This document shows, one piece after another, positions 43,361 through 52,260 of a DNA stretch of 64,000 nt. Position numbers and translations under genes: made by a program. This DNA is from Ectobacillus sp042610425 (GTDB lineage: Bacteria > Bacillota > Bacilli > Bacillales > Bacillaceae_G): NCBI RefSeq assembly GCF_042610425.1, contig NZ_JBGJZM010000001.1, positions 1,302,001-1,366,000 of the forward strand, written 5' to 3'. A model generated the notes under the pieces. That model was not told where the DNA came from, ran no database searches, and saw only the letters and a list, made by a program, of their open reading frames with translations. Position 1 is the stretch's first letter, and each line of letters begins with the position of its first letter.

Positions 43361-43996
43361 TTACCAGTTTTTTGCTAATTTTTTTGCTTCTTCAATAGCT
43401 TGCGCTTTAATTTCTTGTGCTTTATCAGCATTTGCAGCCATACCTTCTACAGCTAGATATTCAACATCTGTAACACCCATAAAGCCTAACACTGCTTTTA
43501 AGTGGTTACGTCCTAAGTCATAGCCAACTGCAGGGCCTTCTGAATATATGCCGCCTGTAGCTTGAATATGAAGGGCTTTTTTACCTTCTAGTAATCCTAC
43601 AGGACCGTTTGCAGTGTATTTAAATGTTTGTCCAGCGATAGAAAGGTTATCAATGTAAGCTTTCACAACTGGTGGATAGCTAAAGTTCCACATTGGTGTT
43701 ACAAATACATAACGATCTGCACTCTTAAATTGTTCAAGATTTGCAGTCATTGCTCCAACTTTTTCTTGTTGAAGAGCACTAAGTTCTTCAAATGCAGTAC
43801 CTGCACCTAATTTGCCCCATGCAGCTAATACATCACCATCAATCAAAGGTACATTTGTTGCAAATAAATCAACAGTTACAACTTCATCACTAGGGTTTGC
43901 TTCTTTATATGCTTTGATAAATTCTTCGCCAACAGCCTTACCATAAGAGATAGTTGCAGGATTTGGATTTGCAGTAATATAAAGTAATTTTGCCAT
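43361..43996 (-). CDS. azoR: FMN-dependent NADH:quinone oxidoreductase / azoreductase
   Basis: The 211-aa flavodoxin-fold enzyme reduces quinones and azo compounds with two electrons, protecting against quinone and thiol stress. It has TANPNPATISYGKAVGEEFI (FMN phosphate site), FVTPMWNFSYPPVVKAYIDN (FMN isoalloxazine contact) and IQATGGIYSEGPAVGYD. AAAGGAGCAAACAAC precedes the ATG. A SigA promoter and a palindrome resembling the MhqR operator lie upstream, which agrees with quinone-responsive control. Confidence 0.94.
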   Translation of the reverse strand: MAKLLYITANPNPATISYGKAVGEEFIKAYKEANPSDEVVTVDLFATNVPLIDGDVLAAWGKLGAGTAFEELSALQQEKVGAMTANLEQFKSADRYVFVTPMWNFSYPPVVKAYIDNLSIAGQTFKYTANGPVGLLEGKKALHIQATGGIYSEGPAVGYDLGRNHLKAVLGFMGVTDVEYLAVEGMAANADKAQEIKAQAIEEAKKLAKNW

Positions 43997-44027
43997 GTTG
44001 TTTGCTCCTTTTTACAATTAAAAATTA

Positions 44028-44041
44028 TCTTAAATTTAAGA
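44028..44041. promoter_or_regulatory. candidate MhqR-like operator upstream of azoR
   Basis: The 14-bp palindrome TCTTAAATTTAAGA lies between the promoter and the azoR ATG, in the context TATCTTAAATTTAAGAAATA. It resembles the MhqR box (TATCTCGAATTCGAGATA) in its TATCT..AGA outer bases, with AT replacing the central CG pairs. A related MarR/DUF24 regulator is also possible. Confidence 0.4.
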
Positions 44042-44080
44042 AATATAAGTAAAAAATAATCTACTTACATTACGTTAGCT

Positions 44081-44109
44081 AGTATATAAAAATGAAAAAT
44101 GATTGTCAA
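44081..44109 (-). promoter_or_regulatory. SigA promoter of azoR
   Basis: On the minus strand TTGACA (44104-44109), 17 nt and TATACT (44081-44086). The start of transcription would be near 44075, about 78 nt before the ATG, with the palindrome inside the leader. Confidence 0.8.
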
Positions 44110-44352
44110 CTATAACATCTTGTCCCCCATATTTTTAGCATTTGTAACATTAAACATACCTACCTAATAATTTACATCTTTCATTCGACAACTTCCTATC
44201 ATCTTCAACATCTAAAGAATCAGTTTTATTACATCCTCATGACTCAATTAACATTCCCTTAACATTTCAATTACTTTACTTGCTAGCCTCTATTACATCC
44301 CATATCCTTAATATACACTAAGGTAATAAATTCCATGTGAAAGGTGATGCTA

Positions 44353-44988
44353 TTGCTGAGTATAAAACGATTTTTGTCGATACGAATAGTTCCTACTCTT
44401 ATAATTGCCGTAGGTTTTGGAGGGGCAACAGCGACCGTACAAAGTCAATACGAAGGAGCAAAGCAACAGCACCAAGAAGTACAAAACGAATTACAACAAA
44501 AAAACGAAGATTTAGAACGAAGGATACAGGATTTAACCCAGCAAAAAGATCAGCTACAGCATACCGTTCAGGATAAGGATTCTGAAATCAAGCAAACCTC
44601 GCAGCAGCTACAAGATGCAGAGCATAAATTAGAACAAGCGGGAATCTCATTTTCCTCTCGTGACGACTCTGTTACCGCTCGTACTGTTACCGTTAAGGCA
44701 ACTGCTTATTCAGCCGATCCTGCTGAAAACGGCGGTACATACCAAGGAAAAGTATTAACGAAAACTGGTTATAGTTTAACAGATAATCCAAATGCAAAGG
44801 TAATTGCGGTAGATCCAGATATTATTCCACTTGGAAGTTCAGTATGGGTCGAAGGATATGGCTTTGCAAAAGCAATTGATACGGGCAGTGCGATTCAAGG
44901 GAATCATATCGATATATTTATGAATGATAAAGAACGAATGAATCAGTGGGGGGTTCGTAACGTTCAAGTGAAAATCTTAACGCAATAA
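44353..44988 (+). CDS. 3D-domain cell-wall protein with coiled-coil
   Basis: This exported protein of about 211 aa has an N-terminal signal or anchor helix (IRIVPTLIIAVGFGGATATV), a Gln/Glu-rich coiled coil (about residues 35-105) and a C-terminal 3D domain: ATAYSADPAENGG, VDPDIIPLGSSVWVEGYG and AIDTGSAIQGNHIDIFM with the three Asp of the family. It resembles YocH/YorM-type or Rpf-like lytic transglycosylase domains acting on peptidoglycan. TTG at 44353 follows AAAGGTG by 6 nt; ATG at 44347 and GTG at 44344 overlap that element. Confidence 0.85.
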   Translation: MLSIKRFLSIRIVPTLIIAVGFGGATATVQSQYEGAKQQHQEVQNELQQKNEDLERRIQDLTQQKDQLQHTVQDKDSEIKQTSQQLQDAEHKLEQAGISFSSRDDSVTARTVTVKATAYSADPAENGGTYQGKVLTKTGYSLTDNPNAKVIAVDPDIIPLGSSVWVEGYGFAKAIDTGSAIQGNHIDIFMNDKERMNQWGVRNVQVKILTQ

Positions 44989-45156
44989 TGTCGTTTATCA
45001 CAGAAACCCTAAATGATTATTCATTCACATAAAGACTGCTACTATAAACGAAAGAAGGAAGTTTAAACTTATTATGCTTCCTCTTTCGTTTTTTTCCTTT
45101 TTTCATGTATACTTGGGAAGAATATGATTATTTTGTTCAAAGGAGCTTATTACTAT

Positions 45157-45654
45157 ATGTTTTCTTTACTTGTAGCAATGGATGAAAATCGAATTATCGG
45201 TAAAAATAATACATTACCGTGGCATTTATCAAATGACTTAAAAAAGGTTAAAGCGCTAACTACTTCCAATATTATTGTACTGGGAAGAAAAAATTTTGAG
45301 TCAATAGGAAAGCCACTTCCCAATCGACTAAATGTTGTATTAACTAGAGACCTGAATGTGTCCATTTCAGGATGTGTTGTTATGCATTCCGTGGATGAAG
45401 TTGTTACAGCCTTTCAACATGATACAAGAGAGGTATTTATATTTGGAGGGGCTGAAATTTACAAGCAATTTTTCCCGTTAGTTTCAAAAATGTACATAAC
45501 ATTTATTCATCATTCTTTTGAAGGCGATACGTATTTTCCGACCTATAACAGTGAGGAATGGGATCTTGTATCACAAGAAGAAGGTATCATGGATGAAAAA
45601 AATAAGTATCCACATACTTTTTGTGTGCTACAACGAAAAGCAAAAAACGTATAA
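45157..45654 (+). CDS. dfrA: dihydrofolate reductase
   Basis: The 165-aa enzyme reduces dihydrofolate with NADPH, regenerating the folate used by thymidylate synthase. It begins FSLLVAMDENRIIGKNNTLP, with WHLSNDL (catalytic Asp region), IIVLGRKNFESIGKPLPNR and VFIFGGAEIYKQF (NADPH sites). ATG at 45157 follows AAAGGAGC; the spacing of 10 nt is rather long. It converges on thyA and shares one palindrome with it, instead of forming the thyA-dfrA operon common in bacilli. Confidence 0.95.
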   Translation: MFSLLVAMDENRIIGKNNTLPWHLSNDLKKVKALTTSNIIVLGRKNFESIGKPLPNRLNVVLTRDLNVSISGCVVMHSVDEVVTAFQHDTREVFIFGGAEIYKQFFPLVSKMYITFIHHSFEGDTYFPTYNSEEWDLVSQEEGIMDEKNKYPHTFCVLQRKAKNV

Positions 45655-45692
45655 ATCAAACAGCCAAAGCAATGCTTTGGCTGTTTGATTTA
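45652..45692. terminator. palindrome shared by dfrA and thyA, including both stop codons
   Basis: A perfect 19-bp stem, TAAATCAAACAGCCAAAGC (45652-45670), with its complement (45674-45692) and loop AAT. Its outer ends are the TAA stop codons of dfrA (plus) and thyA (minus). T tracts are short, so termination strength is uncertain. Confidence 0.75.
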
Positions 45693-46484
45693 TACCGATA
45701 CTTTTGCTTTAATATGTGGATGTGATTCATAACCTACCAATTCAAAATCTTCATACGTATAATCCAAGATAGAGGATGGCTTTCTCTTAATAACCAATTT
45801 TGGTAAAGGGTATGGGGTACGAGTAAGCTGCAGCTTGGCTTGTTCGATGTGATTTGTATATAAATGTACATCTCCGCCCGACCAAATAAATTCCCCTACT
45901 TCAAGATCACATTGCTGCGCAATCATATGTGTCAACAATGCATAACTTGCAATATTAAACGGAACCCCTAGAAAAAAGTCCGCTGAACGTTGATTTAGCA
46001 TACAAGAAAGTTTCCCATCCACAACGTAGAATTGAAACGAATAATGACAGGGTGGCAACGCCATCTTATCAATCTCACCCACATTCCATGCACTTACAAG
46101 TAAACGTCTGGAATTCGGATTCGTTTTAATTTGTTGAATGACTTCGGAAATTTGATCGATAACTTTCCCATCCTTTGTTTCCCATGCACGCCATTGTTTA
46201 CCATAGACAGGTCCAAGATTTCCTTCTTCATCGGCCCACTCATCCCAAATCGAAACACCATTTTCTTTTAAATAGGAGATGTTGGTATCACCTGTTAAAA
46301 ACCAAAGAAGTTCATAGATAATAGAACGAAGATGTAATTTCTTCGTTGTAACGACCGGAAACCCCTCAGACAAATCAAATCTCATTTGTTTAGCAAATAA
46401 CGAAATCGTTCCTGTACCAGTTCGATCGCCCTTCAATGCCCCATTATCTAAAATATCCTGCATGAGTTGTAAATATTGTTTCAT
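45690..46484 (-). CDS. thyA: thymidylate synthase ThyA
   Basis: The 264-aa ThyA makes dTMP from dUMP using methylene-THF. It has DRTGTGTISLFAKQMRFDLS near the N-terminus, the active-site loop MALPPCHYSFQFYVV with the nucleophilic Cys, LNQRSADFFLGVPFNIASYA and DVHLYTNHIEQ. ATG at 46484 follows GAGGAGG by 9 nt; an upstream frame to 46508 lacks a ribosome binding site. The 264-aa length is that of E. coli-type ThyA (ThyB of B. subtilis). ypjP lies upstream, as in B. subtilis. Confidence 0.97.
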   Translation of the reverse strand: MKQYLQLMQDILDNGALKGDRTGTGTISLFAKQMRFDLSEGFPVVTTKKLHLRSIIYELLWFLTGDTNISYLKENGVSIWDEWADEEGNLGPVYGKQWRAWETKDGKVIDQISEVIQQIKTNPNSRRLLVSAWNVGEIDKMALPPCHYSFQFYVVDGKLSCMLNQRSADFFLGVPFNIASYALLTHMIAQQCDLEVGEFIWSGGDVHLYTNHIEQAKLQLTRTPYPLPKLVIKRKPSSILDYTYEDFELVGYESHPHIKAKVSV

Positions 46485-46572
46485 TTGTAGAATCCTCCTC
46501 AATTGCAACTTGCTTGTTCTACTTTACAACATAAACTTACAAAATAAAAGGAAAGAGATATCCTCTTTCCTT

Positions 46573-47145
46573 CTAAGATAACCATTGTGGAGGTTGATTT
46601 TTACCCCAGTATATTTTTCCCAACTCGTGATGGGCAATAAAATTATCATTTGCTATATGGTAATGAAAATCGAAATAATAACCATCTTTAGGTGGATGAT
46701 CCCGTCTTACGTGAAATCGTAATAGATCTTCGTTTGTACGCGAATCGTAAATATGCATAATTTTTTCATTTTCCCCGCCCTTAGGATATTGCGATACTGC
46801 TAAATAGGAAAAAGATTGTGGAGATTGGCTCTCTGCAAACGTTGTGATTGTATCAGTCACTTTTGGTAATATCGTTTCATCAAATTTTGTAGCAATTACA
46901 GGGCTGATTTTTGATCCGAATTTTTCTTTTGATTGTCTATCTGCTTCGGAGACTACATAAGTCACGAATGACGCAGCTGAAAGTTCATCAGCCTTTTCTT
47001 CTACTAGAGCTTGCGGTGCTTGTTCTACATTTACTTTGGATTTATCCGTCTTTGCTGGATCTAATAAAACAGCTGGCGGCGTAACAATGCCAAACGTACA
47101 AACCGTAATAATGACAACGAGCGCCTTTTTTAGCATTGTTAACAT
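46573..47145 (-). CDS. ypjP: YpjP family secreted protein
   Basis: The protein of about 190 aa begins MLTMLKKALVVIITVCTFGI, a signal peptide or anchor, followed by a polar linker and a globular part with FVTYVVSEADRQSKEKFG, HIYDSRTNEDLLRFHVRRDH and the C-terminus DGYYFDFHYHIANDNFIAHH...YWGKNQPPQW. This matches my memory of YpjP, encoded next to thyB in B. subtilis; function unknown. ATG at 47145 follows AGGGAG by 9 nt. About 315 nt upstream holds no recognisable gene. Confidence 0.75.
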   Translation of the reverse strand: MLTMLKKALVVIITVCTFGIVTPPAVLLDPAKTDKSKVNVEQAPQALVEEKADELSAASFVTYVVSEADRQSKEKFGSKISPVIATKFDETILPKVTDTITTFAESQSPQSFSYLAVSQYPKGGENEKIMHIYDSRTNEDLLRFHVRRDHPPKDGYYFDFHYHIANDNFIAHHELGKIYWGKNQPPQWLS

Positions 47146-47460
47146 GTAGGTCATCTCCCTTCGACCTCTTCATTCTGGTGCATATGTCTATCATACAAAA
47201 CATTTCTTTAAATTGTATTAAAAAAATGATACAACTTTTACACTACAAATGGGTGAAAAATAATAAAATTTCATAAAATATTAATACTTATGTAAGAATG
47301 CGTGAAAGGGCATTGTGAAAATAGAAATCTTCCACATAACCGTCAAACTTGCTCGTCCACAATAGAAAAGTCCAGTCTTGCAAAAAATACAAGCATAAAC
47401 ATTTTGTAGCTTCACACATTATGAATATTTTCTCACTCCCCTTTGAAATCAAATATGTAA

Positions 47461-48300
47461 TTACTTCATAAGCTTAGTTGTAACATACCTCAAAATAATC
47501 GTTTTCCCAGTACTACCGACTGCGTTTGCAGCTTTTCTCCCTGCCCCTGTGCTATAGAGAAATCTTCGTAGAAAACTAGGCCCAGTTAGGCAAAATATCA
47601 TAAATCCGAATCCAATAACAAAATCTTGTAGTGTATTCGCATCGCCCATACTATTAAACGATATCCATATAATCATAATTTGTAAGCTTTGTGTAAATAC
47701 AGTCGCAATTGTTTCTCGCCACCAAATGCTCCATATATTCATTTCTTCATTTACAAGTGACCATGCAGCAAGTGGACTCATAATAAATAATATAAGTAGT
47801 TCTACCGTTCGAATCACATATTGAATAGCAAGTAAGAGAAAAATGATTGCCATACATAACCCTGCAAGTAACAAAGACGTTGCTCCCGCCCCAGGAATGG
47901 TAACAAATTTCGAGAACGTTTCTACTCGAATTCCTTTATTTAGAAAGATTTCTACAATTGCGTTATTGATTGGTAGAAATACGTCTTTTAATAGGAAAGG
48001 TGCAAGCATCGCTACTGTTCCTCCAAGAAATGTTTTTACAATTACCTCTTGATAGCCACGCTGACTATAGCCGCCCACTTTATCAACAAGAATCTTAATC
48101 AGATTAAATACGAAAAATACGCCGCCAATCGTTACCGAAATCATAAGGACTATATGATATGCCTCGGATACATAGGGATAGCGCGTTAAATCTGTCGGTG
48201 CAAACAAATAGATAGAAAGCCAGCTAAAGGCAGCATTGGCAATATCACTCATTAGACCATGAATGAGCTCATTCACATATTCAATTGGGCTTTTGAACAT
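47461..48300 (-). CDS. TrbL/VirB6-like T4SS membrane protein
   Basis: This polytopic membrane protein of about 279 aa has segments near residues 45-70, 90-115, 140-165, 165-190 and 225-245. The order FLPINNAIVEIFLNKGIRVE - SLLLAGLCMAIIFLLLAIQY - VRTVELLILFIMSPLAAWSL resembles the TrbL/VirB6 core of Gram-positive conjugation channels (TcpH/PrgH-like). ATG at 48300 follows AAGGGGG. It is the last gene of the operon and no terminator is seen before ypjP's upstream region. Confidence 0.7.
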   Translation of the reverse strand: MFKSPIEYVNELIHGLMSDIANAAFSWLSIYLFAPTDLTRYPYVSEAYHIVLMISVTIGGVFFVFNLIKILVDKVGGYSQRGYQEVIVKTFLGGTVAMLAPFLLKDVFLPINNAIVEIFLNKGIRVETFSKFVTIPGAGATSLLLAGLCMAIIFLLLAIQYVIRTVELLILFIMSPLAAWSLVNEEMNIWSIWWRETIATVFTQSLQIMIIWISFNSMGDANTLQDFVIGFGFMIFCLTGPSFLRRFLYSTGAGRKAANAVGSTGKTIILRYVTTKLMK

Positions 48301-48311
48301 CAACTTCCCCC

Positions 48312-48806
48312 TTACTGACTAGGCACATTTGTTAAAAACGTGATGTCTTGGATTCGCCAAACATCTTGCTTGTGTAACTGAAGGAGAATGTAGTCCGTTT
48401 GGGTGGTACTAGCAGACTGAACCGAAACAGATCGGGTAATGGCTACAATACTTTCGGCACTGTCATCGGTAACATTTCGTGAGTAGACTCTAATGCCATC
48501 TATTTTCGTTTGAATCTTGACGGTTGTTTTACTCGTATTTTCACCAGGAGGAATAACTGTTGCCTTTACTCGTTCAGTCGCATACGGCGAAATATCACCG
48601 CCATCATATAAAGCCTTGCAAAATGCAACAACGGTCTCTTCCCAGGAAGCTTGCTTGCTTACAGCTTCCACATTATTTTTTTCTACTGTTACTGGTAGCC
48701 GAATTGATTTGGGTATAACTGCCTGGCGCTGCAAATAAAAATAAAGGATCCAAAGAAATACCAATATAAGAATGAACAATAGAATAGCCCACTTTATGAT
48801 TTTCAT
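48312..48806 (-). CDS. VirB8-like/TcpC-like T4SS component
   Basis: This 164-aa protein has an N-terminal membrane helix (IIKWAILLFILILVFLWILY) and an extracellular domain of about 130 residues, beta-rich with ASWEETVVAFCKALYDGGDI and VWRIQDITFLTN, consistent with the NTF2-like fold of VirB8/TcpC. The family cannot be fixed by motif; topology, size and operon position support it. It overlaps the peptidase gene by 4 nt and is 11 nt before the TrbL-like gene. Confidence 0.55.
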   Translation of the reverse strand: MKIIKWAILLFILILVFLWILYFYLQRQAVIPKSIRLPVTVEKNNVEAVSKQASWEETVVAFCKALYDGGDISPYATERVKATVIPPGENTSKTTVKIQTKIDGIRVYSRNVTDDSAESIVAITRSVSVQSASTTQTDYILLQLHKQDVWRIQDITFLTNVPSQ

Positions 48807-49789
48807 TTCGTTCCTCCTCGGAGAACACGCCCATAACCATATATTTTACTTTTCCATATTGGGTCTGTTAGATTGCTATATCCAACCCCTGACGAGTTGC
48901 TATTATACATTTTTCCATTTCCCACATATACACCCACATGACTAATAAATGCATGATCACTCGTCCCTGTAAAAAACACTAAATCACCCGGTTTCAACTC
49001 TGCATCACTTATTCGTGACGAGTAATAATATTGTTCCTCTGCTGTTCGCGGCAGTTGAATACCGACCTTCGCATAAATCCATGTCATAAGACCGCTACAA
49101 TCAAAGCTTGTATTTGGAGAATCTCCGCCCCATACGTAGGGCCAACCTTCAAATTTACGAGCCTCCGTTATAATCGTTTCTACTTGAGACGATACATTTT
49201 CATTTTTGTTCGTACTCGCAGCATATTTCAATACTTTTACCCCGTATGTATAATCCCCATAGCAGTAGGGACTCCGCCATCCACAACTGGCATTTCTCGC
49301 ATGGGATAAGGAGAAGGTTTTACGGAGCTCTTCTGTACCGATGCCGCCATGCTCTTTAATGAAGTACAACCAGCCTGGGCCATAATTATAGCTTTGTACA
49401 ATCGTTTCGGTATCGGTAATTCCTAGATTTCTAGCTAACGTAAGCATTTGCTTCCAATGCTTGATTCCTTGCCGAATACTCGCAACCGGATCCGTAATCG
49501 CTCCTACCTGTAACCCAGCCGATTCACTGCTCTGCATGATATCATTTAACTTGCCACCGCTTTCTTGCATCATAATGGCAAGTAAGATGGGAAGTTGTTC
49601 TTCCCCTAGTTGCTCTTTCATAGCTAGTTCACGGACGATCGGTTCCCACATCAACACTTCATTAGATAGGGTTCCCTTTTCTTTTGGCGGCAAGGTGCTA
49701 GGGAAAAACAACAGAAAGACGAGAAGGCATAGAAAAAAGAAAATCATAAGAAGGACTTTCCAAAGTCGAACTACTGCTGTGCCGTACAT
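48803..49789 (-). CDS. bifunctional cell-wall hydrolase (lysozyme-like + NlpC/P60), CwlT/VirB1-like
   Basis: The 328-aa protein has an N-terminal membrane anchor (VLLMIFFFLCLLVFLLFFPS), a goose-type lysozyme/SLT-like domain with LLAIMMQESGGKLNDIMQSS and VQSYNYGPGWLYFI, and a C-terminal NlpC/P60 endopeptidase with catalytic Cys in SFDCSGLMTWIY and His in HAFISHVGVYVG. This layout is that of CwlT (ICEBs1) and TcpG/Orf14 (Tn916), which open the wall for the conjugation channel. ATG at 49789 lies 2 nt after the VirB4-like stop. Confidence 0.9.
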   Translation of the reverse strand: MYGTAVVRLWKVLLMIFFFLCLLVFLLFFPSTLPPKEKGTLSNEVLMWEPIVRELAMKEQLGEEQLPILLAIMMQESGGKLNDIMQSSESAGLQVGAITDPVASIRQGIKHWKQMLTLARNLGITDTETIVQSYNYGPGWLYFIKEHGGIGTEELRKTFSLSHARNASCGWRSPYCYGDYTYGVKVLKYAASTNKNENVSSQVETIITEARKFEGWPYVWGGDSPNTSFDCSGLMTWIYAKVGIQLPRTAEEQYYYSSRISDAELKPGDLVFFTGTSDHAFISHVGVYVGNGKMYNSNSSGVGYSNLTDPIWKSKIYGYGRVLRGGTK

Positions 49790-49790
49790 A

Positions 49791-51620
49791 CTAGTTTGAT
49801 CCCTCGTAAAGCTCCCTGTATTGCCGCGGATCAATAAGCTGTAGCTCTTCTGGCGTAACATCTACCCTCATATATACGCGAGAATGACCAGCAACATAGA
49901 TACCTTCCCCTTGTTTGCGTCTGCTAATAATTGTCTCTTCCTCCTCAGACAGACGAAGCACATCATATTCTTTCAAGTCGCGAATATCATTATCCTGTAA
50001 GCCAAGAAGGAGCATGCTAATACTATTATTTATAATGGCCTTCCCGACATTATGCCCGCCCTCCACTGCACCTAAAAAATCAATAGGTTGCTGCGTAGCA
50101 ACGATTGCATCTCCCCCATATTTTCGAATTCGTTTGTATACATCTAGTAAAAATAAGGCACTTTTTGCACTTCTCATCAAAAGATGAGCTTCATCCACAT
50201 ACAATTTTTTAGGTGTAATCGTATCGCGAGTAATCTCCTCCCATAAAAAGGAAAGGATATTAAACATCGCAACCGGTTGACTATCTCCGTCCTGCTGTAG
50301 GTCTTTAATATCAAAGCAAATAATAGCATTGTGCAAATTAACATTTGTCGTACCATTAAAGAGCTTTGCATTCGTTCCTTCTGTATACATACGTAATATT
50401 TCACGAAATTCTCGCAAGTTTTCAAATTCTTCTTGATTAATATAATGATATAAATCAAGTAATGTTGGAAAGGCCTCCGCCTTTCGGTTTGCAAATACTG
50501 TTACCTCCGTAATACCGTGCTGTTTATACACTGCAAATAGTGCTCTCTCAAGCAGGGCACTCTCTAATACGGTCATTGTGGGATAGATAAGCCGAAAAAA
50601 AATCTTAAGACGTTGCATTTTTAAAAATAGAACACTACCTCTAATGTCATCATCAGTAACATCATGTAAGATATGAAACGGATTAATGACATGCTCTGTA
50701 TTATTACTAATGCGAATCACTTGACCGCCAATTTTGGCAACGAGACGAGCAAATTCCCGTTCCGGATCTACAATAAAAAAGCGTGTATCATTGCTCTCTA
50801 GTACCCATTGCCGCAAGAAATGCTTTTGCATAAAAAAGCTCTTCCCCATTCCTGTTGTACCAAGAATAAGCATATTTCGAGAGGGAAATCGCTTTTTATC
50901 GTTCATATCAACGAGGACAAGATTATCCGTATGTAGATTTTGACCCATTATAATGCCGCTTTTCATAAACAGTTCACTTTCATCAAAGGGAATTAAGGAC
51001 GAGGCTGCCGATGTATGCATATTTTGATATGTATAGTGAGGAAGGGTAATCTTGCAAAGTGGAAGTACACTTTGCAATGCTTCTGCCATATTATCTCGTG
51101 CCGGTACGATCGACAGTCCGATTTGCCAAATAATCGATTGAAGCCTTTCTGTTAATCGGTTTAAATCATCTATACTGTTTGCCTGTAAATGAATATACGT
51201 ATAAACAAGAAAGATGGTTTTATGATTATGACCAAGCAGAACGTCGAGCATATGATCTGCACTTTTTTTCTTTCGTTCGATCTCCTTTCGCCTCATAGGG
51301 GATAACGATTGGTTCAACCTTGCTTCATATTCTTCAATGGACTGGTTCAAATGCCGAACCATTTTATCACTCGCAACCGGTACTAAATGTGTACTCACAT
51401 TCATATTGCCAGAAAAACGATAGAGCTTCGTGAGCCAGTTTCCTCTAACAGTATTCGGATAATCCACGACTAATAGAGTACGAGCAACATTTGATCCCAA
51501 TTGAAGAAAATCACGATGTTCTTCAATAAAGTCAGGAGCAAGCTTATTCTTCAAAGCATTCGAATTTCCTACATATTGTTCAAGTTCTGATACATGCTTC
51601 TTACTCCCTATTTGCTTCAT
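49791..51620 (-). CDS. VirB4/TrsE-like T4SS ATPase
   Basis: The 609-aa ATPase has Walker A LGTTGMGKSFFMQKHFLRQ near residue 235, Walker B KLYVDEAHLLMRS near residue 470 and VATQQPIDFLGA following, as in VirB4/TraE/TrsE family members. It would power pilus or channel assembly and substrate translocation. It overlaps the upstream TrsD-like gene by 20 nt and is followed by the wall hydrolase 2 nt later. GGGAGTGAGACTCC precedes the ATG at 51620. Confidence 0.9.
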   Translation of the reverse strand: MKQIGSKKHVSELEQYVGNSNALKNKLAPDFIEEHRDFLQLGSNVARTLLVVDYPNTVRGNWLTKLYRFSGNMNVSTHLVPVASDKMVRHLNQSIEEYEARLNQSLSPMRRKEIERKKKSADHMLDVLLGHNHKTIFLVYTYIHLQANSIDDLNRLTERLQSIIWQIGLSIVPARDNMAEALQSVLPLCKITLPHYTYQNMHTSAASSLIPFDESELFMKSGIIMGQNLHTDNLVLVDMNDKKRFPSRNMLILGTTGMGKSFFMQKHFLRQWVLESNDTRFFIVDPEREFARLVAKIGGQVIRISNNTEHVINPFHILHDVTDDDIRGSVLFLKMQRLKIFFRLIYPTMTVLESALLERALFAVYKQHGITEVTVFANRKAEAFPTLLDLYHYINQEEFENLREFREILRMYTEGTNAKLFNGTTNVNLHNAIICFDIKDLQQDGDSQPVAMFNILSFLWEEITRDTITPKKLYVDEAHLLMRSAKSALFLLDVYKRIRKYGGDAIVATQQPIDFLGAVEGGHNVGKAIINNSISMLLLGLQDNDIRDLKEYDVLRLSEEEETIISRRKQGEGIYVAGHSRVYMRVDVTPEELQLIDPRQYRELYEGSN

Positions 51621-52260
51621 GGAGTCTCACTCCCATCGTAAACGGATACATTTGTGCATCTACAATTGGCCGATACTGAGAACTAATATAGTCATATAGA
51701 GTATGTAGATAACGAGCTACGTCCCTATCATTTGCTTCTTGCACTGATAGCCCGATTTCTTCTAATCCATTTTTTACATGTTTTTTCTTCTGCTCCAATA
51801 TAAGCATACTCTCTTCATACGCCTGCTTTGTCGTTCCGGTAATTCGTTCCTCTAGGATAAGATAGCGCTGCCGCTGAATCATCGTAGTACTCGTTTCAAT
51901 TCCCTTTGCATATTCCATATAGCCGTGTAACAACTTTTGTTTCATGGATGAAGTACGATCCTGCTTATTCTTTAGTTTTCTCACATAGCTTCCTAAATCA
52001 ACTGGCTGTGACATAATCGTCGTTTGAATCGGAAAGGAAATGCTTCGCAAAAACATTTCATATTTTTCTAGCGTCTCATTTAATTCTCGGTAGCTCATGA
52101 GATCCAGATTAAAAGATGAAATGCGTAGCAATTGAACGAGGCGAAAATCATCGGTCACGATAATGCCCGCATCAAGAGCCCTTACTGGTATGAAATGTTG
52201 CACGCTCATTTGTTGTTGCAGTAGCTTCTTCCGCTCCCCACTCTTCTTCCTGCTCTTCAT
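51601..52260 (-). CDS. TrsD/TraD-like T4SS protein (VirB4 N-terminal-like)
   Basis: The 219-aa cytoplasmic protein has VQHFIPVRALDAGIIVTDDF and LVQLLRISSFNLDLMSYREL, similar to the N-terminal domain of VirB4 proteins. In pSK41/pGO1-type systems this domain is split as TrsD next to TrsE, which fits here. ATG at 52260 follows AAGGAGGAAATCT, a near-perfect Shine-Dalgarno inside the upstream gene, so it overlaps that gene by 89 nt. An alternative ATG at 52209 has no ribosome binding site. Confidence 0.7.
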   Translation of the reverse strand: MKSRKKSGERKKLLQQQMSVQHFIPVRALDAGIIVTDDFRLVQLLRISSFNLDLMSYRELNETLEKYEMFLRSISFPIQTTIMSQPVDLGSYVRKLKNKQDRTSSMKQKLLHGYMEYAKGIETSTTMIQRQRYLILEERITGTTKQAYEESMLILEQKKKHVKNGLEEIGLSVQEANDRDVARYLHTLYDYISSQYRPIVDAQMYPFTMGVRLHEANRE

